64,000 nucleotides of DNA from Tahibacter sp042701255 (GCF_042701255.1 NZ_CP170554.1:5766001-5830000), one strand, 5' to 3'; counted from the first letter of the stretch, positions 15,396 to 24,656 are shown. Made by a program: numbers and translations. The notes: a model not told the origin generated them from the sequence alone.

Positions 15396-17906
15396 ATGCG
15401 AATCTTCCTCCCCGGAGTGCTGGCGGGCATGGTCTGCCTGCCGCTCTCTACACCGGCGACGCGGGCCGCCGATCTGGAACTCGTCAGCCGCGCGGCCTTC
15501 GCCGCGACGATCGATTCCGACGGCGACAGCGACAGCGCGTTCAGCGTCAGCCGCGACGGCCGCTACGCGCTGTTCCATTCGGCGGCGAGCAATCTCGTCG
15601 CCGGCGACACCAACGGGCGCAACGACCTGTTCATCCACGATCACGTCAGCGGCATCATCGAGCGCGTGAACGTCAGCACGCTGGGCGCGCAGGCGAACGA
15701 CGAAAGCGCGCCGCTGGCCAGCCTGTCCGATGACGGACGCTACGTGGTGTTCGAATCGCGGGCGACCAATCTCGTGGCCGACGCGAGCAGCGGCGCGCCG
15801 CAGGTTTATCTGCGCGACCGCCAGGCCGGCACGACGACCCTGGTCAGCCGCACGCAGGACGGAAGGCCCAGCCCCGGCGGCGGCTCGCTGCCGCAGATCA
15901 GCGCCGACGGCCGCTACATCGTTTTCCTGAGCGACGATTCGCTGCTGCCGGGAGACCGCAACTTTCACTCCGACGTCTACCGCGCCGACCGTTCCAACGG
16001 CAAGCTCGAACTCGTCTCGGCGAACAGCCAGGGCGAAGCCGGCGACTGGCCCAGCGGCCGGCCGAAGATATCGGCCGACGGCCGCTTCGTCGTGTTCTAC
16101 AGCGACGCCAGGAATCTGCTGCCGAACTGGCCGCTGCCGGGCAATCTGCTGCTGCGCGACATGGACTCCGACAGTTTCGAAGCGCTCAATCGCGCGGCCG
16201 ACGGCAATCTCGTCATCGAGTTTCACGACGTGCCCACCGGCAATGCGTTCTCCGCCGATGGTCGCTACGTGCTGTTCAACACCCACGCCGCACTGGTTCC
16301 GGACGACACCAATGACGCGTTCGACGGCTATCGTTACGACCGGAGCACCGGCACGGTTCTGCGCACGACGCAGAACACGACGTCGGGGCTGTTCGCCGAC
16401 CGCGCCGTGGCGCTTTCCGACGACGGCAAGATCGTGCTGCTGGACTCCGTCAACGAGCTGGTCGCCGGCGTCGGCGCGGGCAAGCTGCGCAACTACCTGC
16501 GCGATCTCGGCAGCGGCCAGGTGAGCCTGGTCAAGCTGCGCCCGGGCGTATTCGATCCGGCCGACCAAGTGGCTTCCTGCGACATGGCCGGCGACGCGAA
16601 GACCGTGTACTGCGTAAGCCCCGACGAGGACCTCGCGCCGCGGGATCACAACGGCTTCAACGATCTGTTCTACAGCGTCGTCGGCAGCGACACCGGCGAG
16701 CGCGTGACGAAACCCTACAGCACGGCCGCCGTGGCCGGCGCCGACAATCACAGCAGACCCGGCGCGATCAGCGCCGACGGCCGCTACGTGGTGTTCAGTT
16801 CCCTGGCCGGCAATCTCGTGCCCGGCGACAACAACGGCGTCGCGGACGTGTTCCTGCGCGACCGCATGAGCGGAACGACGACGCGGATCAGCGTCGGAGC
16901 CGGCGCAACCGAATCGGCCTGCGCGAGCGAAGCGCCGCAGATCACGCCGGACGGATTCTCCGTGCTGTTCCAGAGCTGCGGCGCACTGCTGCCGTCGGCG
17001 AACGGCAAGGTGCAGATCTATCGCTATGAACGCGACAGCCAGCGCCTGCAACTGATCAGCCGCAATGCCGACGGCGCGCCCTGCGCCGCCGACTGCCGCC
17101 TGCTCGATGCCTCGGCCGACGGCCGCTCCGTCGTGTTCCTGTCCCGCGCCGGCAATCTCGTCGCCGACGCCCTGCCCGCCGACGGCGGTCTGTTCCTGCG
17201 CGACGTGGACAGCGGTGCACCGGTGCTGGTCAACCGGCCGCCGCAGGGCGGCACGGCCGACTGCCATGTCTCCGATGCCCGACTCAGCGGTGATGCACAG
17301 AAAGTGTTCTTCAGCGACTGCTCCGGCAACCTCGTTGCCGGCGACAGCAATTTCAGCGACGACGTGTTCCTCTACCGGCGTGCCGGCGCAAGCCTGGAAC
17401 GCGTAAGCCTCGACAGCAAAGGCCAGCAGCTGCCGTTCGGCGCGCGGCTGCACGGCGTGTCGCAGGACGGCAGCCTGGTGCTGTTCTCCACGTCCGACCT
17501 CTGCGAACGCTGGAGAGGATTCCAGCTGCGCGACCTGGCGACCGGGCAGAGCGAATGCGTCAGCGACGGCGCACTTGTCGACATCGGCAGCTGGGCCGAC
17601 ATTTCCGCCGACGGCAAGCGCATCGCGTTCACCGCCCAGGATCCGTCCAATGCGTATATCGGACAAACCGAGAACGTGTTCGTCTACGACAGAGCCAGCC
17701 AGCAGGTACGGCGCATCACGGCGGCGGACAGCAGCGGCAGTTCCGAGCGCGTGAAGCTCTGCCCCGGCGGCGACTGTGTGCTGTTCGGCTCGCGCGCGGC
17801 GAACCTCGTCGTCGACGACGCGAACGGCGGCTTCGGCGACGTGTTTCTCGCGACCGATCCGTTCGATGATGCGATCTTCAGGGATGGATTCCAGGCGCGG
17901 CCTTGA
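15396..17906 (+). CDS. secreted TolB/PD40-type beta-propeller protein with FRDGFQ tail
   Basis: This paralogue of the preceding gene has 836 residues. ATG 15396 is 7 bp from AAGGA; the ATG at 15393 is also possible. The signal peptide is MRIFLPGVLAGMVCLPLSTP followed by ATRAADLELVSR. It carries the same PD40 blades (S.DGRYVVF.S..NLVAGDTNGRNDLF; YLRDRQAGTTTLVSR) along its full length. Extra Cys residues in the C-terminal half (for example GAPCAADCRL and PGGDCVLFGS) suggest disulfides, consistent with export. The tail is DDAIFRDGFQARP, again FxDGF[EQ]. A strong intrinsic terminator follows 6 bp after the stop. Likely an extracellular or surface-bound propeller; ligand unknown. Confidence 0.85.
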   Translation: MRIFLPGVLAGMVCLPLSTPATRAADLELVSRAAFAATIDSDGDSDSAFSVSRDGRYALFHSAASNLVAGDTNGRNDLFIHDHVSGIIERVNVSTLGAQANDESAPLASLSDDGRYVVFESRATNLVADASSGAPQVYLRDRQAGTTTLVSRTQDGRPSPGGGSLPQISADGRYIVFLSDDSLLPGDRNFHSDVYRADRSNGKLELVSANSQGEAGDWPSGRPKISADGRFVVFYSDARNLLPNWPLPGNLLLRDMDSDSFEALNRAADGNLVIEFHDVPTGNAFSADGRYVLFNTHAALVPDDTNDAFDGYRYDRSTGTVLRTTQNTTSGLFADRAVALSDDGKIVLLDSVNELVAGVGAGKLRNYLRDLGSGQVSLVKLRPGVFDPADQVASCDMAGDAKTVYCVSPDEDLAPRDHNGFNDLFYSVVGSDTGERVTKPYSTAAVAGADNHSRPGAISADGRYVVFSSLAGNLVPGDNNGVADVFLRDRMSGTTTRISVGAGATESACASEAPQITPDGFSVLFQSCGALLPSANGKVQIYRYERDSQRLQLISRNADGAPCAADCRLLDASADGRSVVFLSRAGNLVADALPADGGLFLRDVDSGAPVLVNRPPQGGTADCHVSDARLSGDAQKVFFSDCSGNLVAGDSNFSDDVFLYRRAGASLERVSLDSKGQQLPFGARLHGVSQDGSLVLFSTSDLCERWRGFQLRDLATGQSECVSDGALVDIGSWADISADGKRIAFTAQDPSNAYIGQTENVFVYDRASQQVRRITAADSSGSSERVKLCPGGDCVLFGSRAANLVVDDANGGFGDVFLATDPFDDAIFRDGFQARP

Positions 17907-17912
17907 GTGTCG

Positions 17913-17944
17913 GCGCCGCGGCCGCCAGGCCGCGGCGCTTTTTT
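17913..17944 (+). terminator. intrinsic terminator of the propeller gene
   Basis: GCGCCGCGGCC (17913-17923), loop GCCA, complement GGCCGCGGCGC (17928-17938) and TTTTTT (17939-17944): an 11-bp perfect GC stem with a U-tract, directly after the stop codon. Confidence 0.93.
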
Positions 17945-17970
17945 GGTAATTCACTATTCATTGAATTTTT

Positions 17971-17992
17971 CGTGAAAGTTTCATCTTTCACG
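17971..17992 (+). promoter_or_regulatory. AT-rich inverted repeat upstream of the VOC gene
   Basis: CGTGAAAG TTTCAT CTTTCACG is an 8-bp dyad lying in an AT-rich patch (17939-17998) about 90 bp before the VOC start. In this GC-rich genome such a patch is a plausible promoter/operator, but no factor can be named. Confidence 0.35.
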
Positions 17993-18079
17993 ATCACATC
18001 GTCGCAATCGCGCAAAAGCGGGCGGAATCCGCCCTCCTTCGCGCTAAGCTGGCGCCGGATCTCATGCCGGAGCGCACTC

Positions 18080-18463
18080 ATGCATCACAGCCGCCTGTGT
18101 ACCCTGGTACTGGATTGCAAGGTCGACGACCTCGCCGAATCCATCGCGTTCTGGAGCCGCGCGCTCGGCAAGCCCGTCGGCAATCCGGATTCCGACGGCG
18201 ACGGCCGTTATGCCGAGCTCGAGACGGCCGACGACGAGCCCATCATTCTGCTGCAGCGTGTCGACCACGACAGCCGCGTGCATCTGGACATCGAAACCGA
18301 CGACGTGCAGGCCGAGGCCGAGCGTCTCGAAGCGCTCGGCGCGAAGAAGATCGCGTTCCGCCACGGCCGCTGGTGGGTCATGGAAGCGCCGAGCGGCCAT
18401 CGCTTCTGCGTCGTGCGCCAGCAGCGCAAGCAATTCGGACCGCATCTGAACCGCTGGGAATGA
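18080..18463 (+). CDS. VOC/glyoxalase-like domain protein
   Basis: ATG 18080 has GGAG 8 bp upstream; the frame is open to 17903 but that part overlaps the terminator and is not coding. The 127-residue protein is a single vicinal-oxygen-chelate fold of the Glyoxalase_6 type: strand LCTLVLDCKV, helix DDLAESIAFWSRALGKPV, then YAELETADDEPIILLQRV, VHLDIETDDVQAEAERLEAL and the closing WWVMEAPSGHRFCVVR. Proteins of this type bind small hydrophobic ligands or metals and are found in resistance and detoxification settings. The metal-ligand pattern is incomplete, so enzymatic activity is uncertain. It is convergent with the Sel1-repeat gene and shares a bidirectional terminator. Confidence 0.85.
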   Translation: MHHSRLCTLVLDCKVDDLAESIAFWSRALGKPVGNPDSDGDGRYAELETADDEPIILLQRVDHDSRVHLDIETDDVQAEAERLEALGAKKIAFRHGRWWVMEAPSGHRFCVVRQQRKQFGPHLNRWE

Positions 18464-18483
18464 GGCGCCGCTGCCGGCGCCTC
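18462..18483. terminator. bidirectional hairpin between VOC and Sel1-repeat genes
   Basis: GAGGCGCCG CTGC CGGCGCCTC: a 9-bp perfect stem with a 4-nt loop, overlapping the VOC stop codon and ending 8 bp before the end of the convergent gene. No T-tract on either side. Confidence 0.65.
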
Positions 18484-18490
18484 TGACGAC

Positions 18491-21400
18491 TCAGTCGTAG
18501 CCGACCCAGGCCGCGCCGCGGCAGAACGTGTCGCGGTGCTGCTGCAGGCTGCGCAGCACGCCGGCATCGCCGCCTTCGCGGCGTGCATCGTCGACGAGCT
18601 GGCGTGCCAATGTGCAGGCTTCACTGCCGCGGCCCGCGCGGGCGAGCAGGCCGGCGCGCGTATCCAGCGAGTCCGCATGACCGCCGAGGCCGTAGCTCGC
18701 GGCCGCGTCGATCGCGAGCAGGCGTTCGGCTTCGGCGGCCGTGGCCAGCGGATCGGTCGCGACCGACCAGGCCACCTCGTTGAACAGATCGCGTGCGGCG
18801 GTTTCGCCGCGCCGTTCGAGATTCGCGCGCCAGCGTTCGATGGTCGGGGCATCCGCGCCGCAGTCGCTGCCGGCGGCAGCGCACAGATCCACCAGCAGCA
18901 GATGCGCGAGCGCGTTGCCCTGGCGCGCGGCGACAACGAGCCGCGTCTGCGCCGCGGCGCGATCGCCGGCCTCCAGCTCGAGCCGTGCGAGCAATACCTC
19001 GGCCAGACCGGACGGTCCCGCCTGTGCGAGCCAACGCCGCGCTGCCGCCGCATCACGCGTCGAGCTGCGTCCGTAGTACGCCGCCTTGCCCAAGGCTTCC
19101 GCCGCACTGGAACTGCCGGCCTGCGCCGCCTGTTCCAGCAGTGCGGTGCCGCGCTTGCGCGCTGCAGCGTCGCCGCCTTGCAGCATCCAGCCGCCGGCCG
19201 CGGCCATGCAGTCGACCGCGCGCAGCGCAACACAGTCGTCCAGATACGCGCGCGCGGCGGCTTTGTCGTGCAGCGGCGAGTTCGTGTCGAGCAAGGCCAC
19301 GACGGCGTCCGCACGCGCGCGCGGCTCGCCGGCATCCACGGCCTTGCGCAGCCAGTCCATCGCCGTCGCGGCCTGGGTCGGATCGGCGTCGAGCAGATGG
19401 CGTCCGTACAGCCACGCGCAACGCGCGTTGCCGGCATTGGCGGCTTGCGCGAGCAGGGTCGTCGCTTCGGCCGCATCGCCGCCGCGGCGCAGGACTTCGC
19501 CCAAGGTGCAGGTCGCCTCGATCGAACCGAGTTCGCGTGCGCGACGCAGCAGGGTCACGGCCTTGGCGCGGTCGACGGCAACGCCACGACCGGCGTAATA
19601 GGCGCGCGCGAGTCCGACCGCGCATTCGCCGGCGGCCGCATCGTCGCCGTCGGCGCAGCGCGTGTAGTAGCCGAACGCGCGCGCCGGGTCGGCGTCGACG
19701 CCGAGACCGTTTTCGTAGTGCAGGCCGAGCGCGGCCAGCGCATGCGCGTCGCCGGTCGCCGCGGCTTCCTCGTACAGCGCGAGCGCACGCGGCACGTCGC
19801 GCACGACGTCGGGGCCGCTCGCGAGCAGATCGGCCAGCGCCATCCGGCAGACCGCGCTGCCGGACTCGAAACACACTTCCAGGCGCGCCATGCCGGCCTG
19901 CGGCGAACGCTCGACGCCGTCTCCGGCTATCTGCGCCTTCGCCAGCGCGAGCGAAGCGGCCTCGATCCCTTGCTCGGCCGCAAGCAGATACCACTGGCGC
20001 GCAGCGGCACGGTCCTGCGCCACGCCGTCGCCGGCATCGAGCGCGACGGCGTAGAGATAGCGACTGCGTGCATGCCCGCTGCGCGCGCCCATCGCGTACC
20101 AGGTCGCCGCCTGCGCCGGATCGGCCGCGACGCCGGCACCGCTGGCGTAGATGTCGCCGAGCCCGGCCAGGCTGGGCGCATAGCCCTGCGCCGCGCTGCG
20201 CAGGTACCAGACGCGCGCGGCGGCCGGATCGGCCGGCAGGCCCAGTCCATGCAGCAAGGCCGTCGCCAGATTGAACTGGCCGGCCGGATCGCCGCGCTCG
20301 GCGGCGAGGCGAAGCCACGGCACGGCGCGCTGCCAGTCGGCCGCCGCGTCGACGCCGCCGGCGTAATGGATGCCGATCCGTGCGGCGGCGCTCGCGTTGC
20401 CGCGCGTCGCCGCGCGTTCGAGCAGCGCCAGCGCGGCCGTGCGGTCTGCTGCGGTCGGTGCGCGCGCATAGGCATTCGAACCCTGCACGTCCAGCGCATA
20501 GGGCAGATCGGCGGCGACGGCGCGCTGGAGCAGCGCATCGAACTCGCGTCGTGCGGATGCGTCCGACGATTTCTGTGCGAGTTCATACAGCCGCACGCCG
20601 AACGCGCGCGTGCTGCCGAGCTTGACCGCGCGGGCGAGGTCGCCGGCCGTGTCGATGTCCAGCCCCAGCCGCAACGCCGTCTCGTGGCGCAGCAGTGCGG
20701 CTTCGGCGGCGCCGTAGCCCTGCTCTGCGGCGACCTGCCATCGTGCGGCCTCGCCGCGCGCGCAATCGGCGTCGCGGCGTTCGCACCACAAGGACAGCAG
20801 CACCTGCGCTTCCGGCAATCCGTCGGACGCCGCACGGCGCAACAGCTCGGCGGCGCGCGAGGCATCGCCGGCATCACCGCCGTGACGGCGCAGCAGCCAT
20901 TCGGCGTAGGCATAGCGGCCGAACACGTCGTCCTGCGCGACGGCGCGCTCGAAATCCTTGCGCAGCCGCGTTTCGTCACCGCCCAGACCGAGCGCATCGG
21001 TGATGCGCGCCCAGCCGACGAGCGCGCGCGAATCCGCGGCGACTTCGCCGGCACGCAGGCCGAGCGTCCAGTAGCCGGCCAGCGCGACGGAGCTGTCGCG
21101 CCCAGCCGAATCCGTGGCCTGAGCGGAGAGATAGCGCATGACGCGCTCCGCGCTCGGCGTGATGTCGACGCGGAAGCGGCGCACGTGGCCGCCGGTTTCG
21201 CGCAGCCAGACCACGGCCTGCAGGCGGTAACCGTCCAGCGAGGTTTCCAGGGTCGAGGCGAGGATGGCGCTGTCCGGCTTCGGACTCAGCGCCGCGGCGA
21301 CGGCATCGACGTCGAGCGAGCCGACGCCGTAGTAATAGTCGTCGCCCTGCCAGATGCCGGGCGGAGCGAGACTGGCCGCGACGCGCGCGCGCAGACGCTG

Positions 21401-21748
21401 CAGCTCGGCGGCCGCACCGGCCTTGTCGCCGGCCGCGCGTGCGCAGAGCACGAGGACCAGCAACGGACCGGGCCGCTGCGGCTCCTGCTGCGCGAGGCTG
21501 CGCGCGAGCGGAACGAGTTCGCCGCAGCGCGCCGACAGATGCGCGCGATCGGGACGACCCAGCGCCGCATCCAGGCGCAACGATGCGAGCTCCGGCGGCA
21601 GCGCGGAAAAATCCAGCGCGCGCGATGCGGGCGCCGGCGCGATCTCCACGATGCCGACCGCCGGCGGCGGCTTGACGATGGCCTGCGCCGCCGTCGCGAC
21701 GAGCAGCCCCAGCGACGCGGCGACGAACGAAGGCCAGCGAAGATTCAT
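18491..21748 (-). CDS. large secreted/periplasmic Sel1-like repeat protein
   Basis: The 1085-residue product begins with a Sec signal peptide (RWPSFVAASLGLLVATAAQA). From about residue 230 to 1040 it is a long run of Sel1/TPR-like helix pairs of roughly 36 residues, seen as A..WY..AA.QG...A...LG..Y..G.GV..D..[RQ]A. Examples are AARVWYLRSAAQGYAPSLAG, DIYASGAGVAADPAQAATWY and GLHYENGLGVDADPARAFGY. Such solenoids form protein-binding scaffolds, often in envelope regulation or secretion. The first 230 residues are not repeat and contain a strand-rich segment (QAVVWLRETGGHVRRFRVDI). It ends ...CRGAAWVGYD. Start ATG 21748 precedes the signal peptide directly. Partner unknown. It is the 3' neighbour of trpS on the same strand, 67 bp away. 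Confidence 0.85.
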   Translation of the reverse strand: MNLRWPSFVAASLGLLVATAAQAIVKPPPAVGIVEIAPAPASRALDFSALPPELASLRLDAALGRPDRAHLSARCGELVPLARSLAQQEPQRPGPLLVLVLCARAAGDKAGAAAELQRLRARVAASLAPPGIWQGDDYYYGVGSLDVDAVAAALSPKPDSAILASTLETSLDGYRLQAVVWLRETGGHVRRFRVDITPSAERVMRYLSAQATDSAGRDSSVALAGYWTLGLRAGEVAADSRALVGWARITDALGLGGDETRLRKDFERAVAQDDVFGRYAYAEWLLRRHGGDAGDASRAAELLRRAASDGLPEAQVLLSLWCERRDADCARGEAARWQVAAEQGYGAAEAALLRHETALRLGLDIDTAGDLARAVKLGSTRAFGVRLYELAQKSSDASARREFDALLQRAVAADLPYALDVQGSNAYARAPTAADRTAALALLERAATRGNASAAARIGIHYAGGVDAAADWQRAVPWLRLAAERGDPAGQFNLATALLHGLGLPADPAAARVWYLRSAAQGYAPSLAGLGDIYASGAGVAADPAQAATWYAMGARSGHARSRYLYAVALDAGDGVAQDRAAARQWYLLAAEQGIEAASLALAKAQIAGDGVERSPQAGMARLEVCFESGSAVCRMALADLLASGPDVVRDVPRALALYEEAAATGDAHALAALGLHYENGLGVDADPARAFGYYTRCADGDDAAAGECAVGLARAYYAGRGVAVDRAKAVTLLRRARELGSIEATCTLGEVLRRGGDAAEATTLLAQAANAGNARCAWLYGRHLLDADPTQAATAMDWLRKAVDAGEPRARADAVVALLDTNSPLHDKAAARAYLDDCVALRAVDCMAAAGGWMLQGGDAAARKRGTALLEQAAQAGSSSAAEALGKAAYYGRSSTRDAAAARRWLAQAGPSGLAEVLLARLELEAGDRAAAQTRLVVAARQGNALAHLLLVDLCAAAGSDCGADAPTIERWRANLERRGETAARDLFNEVAWSVATDPLATAAEAERLLAIDAAASYGLGGHADSLDTRAGLLARAGRGSEACTLARQLVDDARREGGDAGVLRSLQQHRDTFCRGAAWVGYD

Positions 21749-21815
21749 GTCGGTTTTCCGATGCGGAAGGCGGGATGGCCGGCGAATATCGCGCCGGCAC
21801 CTGTTCCACTCCGGC

Positions 21816-23111
21816 CTATTGCGCCAGCGCCGCGAGCGCCCGCTCGACTTCGGCCGCGCTCACGTCCGGGCCGAGCGCATGACCGCCCGTGTCGCCGGCC
21901 AGCGATGCGGTCGCGCGCAGCGCGGCGATGGACTGGCCGGCTGCCTTCGGCGAGTCGAAACCTTCGCTCTGCAGCAGCAGGCGGCCGTCGGCGTCGAGCA
22001 GCTTGAAGTAGAACTTGCCGTCGGCCTCGCGGTACTGCTTGAACTGCGGCAGACGCGCGGCGGCGACGGCGGCGGTCTTCTTCTCGGCGGCCGGCCGGAA
22101 GCTGCGCAGACCGACGGCTTCGCGCAGCTCGGCCAGGAACGGCGCGCCGATCCTGCGCGCACGCGCCGCACCGTCCTGCAGGATTTCCTCGATGCGCGCG
22201 GGCTGCGCGATCAGTTCTTCGTACTGCGCGCGCATCGGCGCGATGTCGCGCTCCAGACGCTCGAACAGCTGCTGCTTGGCGTCGCCCCACCCCAGCCCAT
22301 CGAGCAGCGCGGTGCGGAATTCGACGGTCTCGGCGTGGCTCGCGACGGCCGCATAGATCGGCATCAGCGCGGTGCTGTCCGGGTCCTTGGGCTCGCCGGG
22401 CAGGCGCGAGTCGGTGACGATGCGCGCGATCGATTCCTTGAGCTTCTTCGCACCGCCTTCGAACAGCGGAATCGTGTTGTCGTAGCTCTTGGACATCTTG
22501 CGTCCGTCCAGGCCCGGCAAGGTCGCGACGCTTTCCTCGATGAGCGCTTCGGGCTGCACGAAATACTCGCGCCCGGCGCCGAACAGATGGTTGAAGCGCG
22601 CGGCGATGTCGCGCGCCATCTCGATGTGCTGGATCTGGTCGCGGCCGACCGGCACCTTGTGCGCGTTGAAGATCAGGATGTCGGCAGCCATCAGGATCGG
22701 ATAGCTGTACAGGCCCATCGTGATGCCGGCGTCCGGGTCCTCGCCCGCAGCGACGTTCGCGTCGACCGACGCCTTGTAGGCGTGCGCGCGGTTCATCAGA
22801 CCCTTGGCCGTGACGCAGGTCAGCAGCCAGGTCAGCTCGGGGATTTCGGGAATGTCGGACTGGCGGTAGAAATACACGTTGTCCGGATCGAGGCCGCAGG
22901 CCAGCCAGGTCGCCGCGATCTCCAGACGCGAGCGCGCGATGCGCGCCGGGTCGTCGCACTTGATCAGGGCGTGGTAATCGGCCATGAAATAGTACGATTC
23001 CACATTGTCGTCGCGGCTCGCGGCGACGGCCGGGCGGATGGCGCCGACGTAATTGCCGAGGTGCGGCGTGCCGGTCGTGGTGATGCCGGTGAGGATGCGG
23101 GTCTTGCTCAT
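21816..23111 (-). CDS. trpS: tryptophan--tRNA ligase with C-terminal YegP-like extension
   Basis: This cytoplasmic class I aminoacyl-tRNA synthetase charges tRNA-Trp. The HIGH-like motif is TGTPHLGNY (residues ~13-21) and the KMSKS loop is GRKMSKSYDN (~residue 205). The Rossmann core, the VGRDQIQHIEMARD segment and the helical anticodon-binding part are all present. At 431 residues it is longer than the usual ~330-residue TrpS. The extra part, ~354-431, contains FKQYREADGKFYFKLLDADG then LLLQSEGFDSPKAAGQSIAA, which has the same layout as one DUF1508/YegP repeat. ATG 23111 is chosen since the protein then begins MSKTRILTGITTTG; the longer frame to 23282 overlaps the yegP leader. yegP itself lies divergently 170 bp away. 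Confidence 0.95.
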   Translation of the reverse strand: MSKTRILTGITTTGTPHLGNYVGAIRPAVAASRDDNVESYYFMADYHALIKCDDPARIARSRLEIAATWLACGLDPDNVYFYRQSDIPEIPELTWLLTCVTAKGLMNRAHAYKASVDANVAAGEDPDAGITMGLYSYPILMAADILIFNAHKVPVGRDQIQHIEMARDIAARFNHLFGAGREYFVQPEALIEESVATLPGLDGRKMSKSYDNTIPLFEGGAKKLKESIARIVTDSRLPGEPKDPDSTALMPIYAAVASHAETVEFRTALLDGLGWGDAKQQLFERLERDIAPMRAQYEELIAQPARIEEILQDGAARARRIGAPFLAELREAVGLRSFRPAAEKKTAAVAAARLPQFKQYREADGKFYFKLLDADGRLLLQSEGFDSPKAAGQSIAALRATASLAGDTGGHALGPDVSAAEVERALAALAQ

Positions 23112-23281
23112 GATCGGGCTGCGGCGTAGGGGCCGGCCAGTGTACGGCAAGGCCCCGGGCGGCGCGAAAGCGCGAGCCGTCATGAGCGCGGCGGCGACGA
23201 TACGCTCCTCGACTGGCGGGGTGGACGGCGCCGCGGGATACTCCGCCGCACAGGGGACCCGCAACGATTGAGGAGCTTCCA

Positions 23282-23611
23282 ATGGCAGGCAAGTTCACGA
23301 TCTTCACCGGCAAGAGCGGCAAGACCTACTTCAATCTCAAGGCCGGCAACGGCGAAATCATCCTGGCCAGCCAGGGCTACGTGGACAAGACCGGCGCGCG
23401 CAACGGCGTCGAATCGGTCCGCAGCAATGCCGCGAACGCCGAGCGCTTCGAGAAGAAGGTCTCCAGCAACGGCAAGTTCCATTTCAACCTCAAGGCCGGC
23501 AACGGCCAGGTCATCGGCAACAGCGAGATGTACGAGAGCGAGAAGGCGCGCGACGCCGGCATCGCCTCGGTCACCAACAACGCCCCCGGCGCCACGCTCG
23601 TCGAGGAATGA
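23282..23611 (+). CDS. yegP: YegP family (DUF1508) protein, two tandem repeats
   Basis: The 109-residue product contains two copies of the DUF1508 unit: residues ~5-50 (FTIFTGKSGKTYFNLKAGNG, then EIILASQGYVDKTGARNGVE) and ~56-105 (RFEKKVSSNGKFHFNLKAGN, then GQVIGNSEMYESEKARDAGI). GAGGAG lies 9 bp before ATG 23282. The family is small, cytosolic and of unknown role. The first gene divergent from it is trpS, whose C-terminus carries a related unit, so the neighbourhood may reflect fusion of a yegP-type domain to TrpS. Confidence 0.93.
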   Translation: MAGKFTIFTGKSGKTYFNLKAGNGEIILASQGYVDKTGARNGVESVRSNAANAERFEKKVSSNGKFHFNLKAGNGQVIGNSEMYESEKARDAGIASVTNNAPGATLVEE

Positions 23612-23735
23612 ACCCGCCGCGAAGCTGACCCGCGCCGAAACGCGTTTCGTCGCGGGGCCGCGCGCCCCGGCCCGGGCTAACCCCGCGCCGGCGGCGGCGG
23701 CGTTCGACCCGGCGCCTTCCCACCGGAGATCCGCC

Positions 23736-24548
23736 ATGTCACTGCGCCGCCGCCTGCTCGCCCTGGTTCCGTTCGCCCTGCTCGCCGCCGCCGGCTCCGC
23801 ACAAGCGGGCCGCCTCGTCGAACTGCAGATCGTCGATCGCGAGTCCGGCGAAACCCTGACGCAATATCCCTTTCGAAGCGACAGTTTCGTCGCCGGCGCA
23901 CCCGGTCATCGCTATGCGGTGCGCCTGATCAACCGCGGCAACGAGCGCGTGCTCGCGGTGCTCTCGGTCGACGGCGTCAACGCCGTCAGCGGCCAGACTG
24001 CGGCTACCGACCAGACCGGCTACGTGCTCGATCCCTACGAAAGCACCGAAGTCGCCGGCTGGCGCAAGAACATGAGCGAGATCGCCGCATTCGAGTTCAC
24101 GCGGCAGAGCGAATCCTATGCGGCGCAGACCGGCCGTCCCGGCAACGTCGGTGTCATAGGCGTCGCGGTGTTCCGCGAACGCAATCCGCGCCCGGTCTAT
24201 CGCAGCAAGATCGACGCGACCACCGAAGGCGAAGCCAAGCGCGCCCCCGAACTGCCGCCGGCCGCGGCACCGTCGGCAAGCGCCGGCGCAGCACGGGATT
24301 CGATGGCACGGCGCGAATCCGCACCGGTGCAGGAATCCCTCGGCACCGGCCACGGCCAGCGCGAAGACAGCGGCGCGAGCTATACCTCGTTCCGCCGCGC
24401 GAGCGACCGTCCGGCCGAAGTCGTCTCGGTCCGCTACGACAGCTGGAACAACCTCGTCGCCCGCGGCGTGATCCCGCGTCCGCGCCCGCAGCCGGACCGC
24501 CCGAATCCGTTCCCGGGCAATTTCGTGCCGGATCCGCCGGTGCGTTGA
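23736..24548 (+). CDS. exported protein of unknown function, 270 aa
   Basis: ATG 23736 follows GGAG at 23724-23727. A clear Sec signal peptide (RRRLLALVPFALLAAAGSAQA) is cut before GRLVELQIVDRESGE. The first ~150 mature residues look like a beta-sandwich (GHRYAVRLINRGNERVLAVL, SVDGVNAVSGQTA, GYVLDPYESTEVAGWRKN, AAFEFTR), a layout seen in secreted proteins of unknown role. A low-complexity Ala/Pro/Ser linker follows. The tail includes SVRYDSWNNLVARGVI and a Pro/Arg-rich end (PRPRPQPDRPNPFPGNF). No catalytic motif seen. It follows yegP by 124 bp and may be cotranscribed. Confidence 0.75.
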   Translation: MSLRRRLLALVPFALLAAAGSAQAGRLVELQIVDRESGETLTQYPFRSDSFVAGAPGHRYAVRLINRGNERVLAVLSVDGVNAVSGQTAATDQTGYVLDPYESTEVAGWRKNMSEIAAFEFTRQSESYAAQTGRPGNVGVIGVAVFRERNPRPVYRSKIDATTEGEAKRAPELPPAAAPSASAGAARDSMARRESAPVQESLGTGHGQREDSGASYTSFRRASDRPAEVVSVRYDSWNNLVARGVIPRPRPQPDRPNPFPGNFVPDPPVR

Positions 24549-24656
24549 GCGGGGTGTCGAGCGGCCGTTCGTTGAATTCGATCGTCGCACCATTGGCACG
24601 GGTCAACGAAACTTTATTGAATATTTACATGAAAATTCAATGAAAGCTGCAATGAA

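Noticed and set aside
15096..17954. 952-codon minus-strand frame opposite the second propeller gene
   Set aside because: Antisense shadow: the plus-strand frame has signal peptide, PD40 repeats and a matching terminator.
18536..22006. 1156-codon plus-strand frame opposite the Sel1-repeat gene
   Set aside because: Arg/Gly-rich shadow; the minus-strand frame shows the Sel1 repeats and a signal peptide.
21816..23282. Longer trpS start at 23282
   Set aside because: The added 57 residues overlap the yegP leader and have no family similarity; MSKTRILTG at 23111 fits the family.
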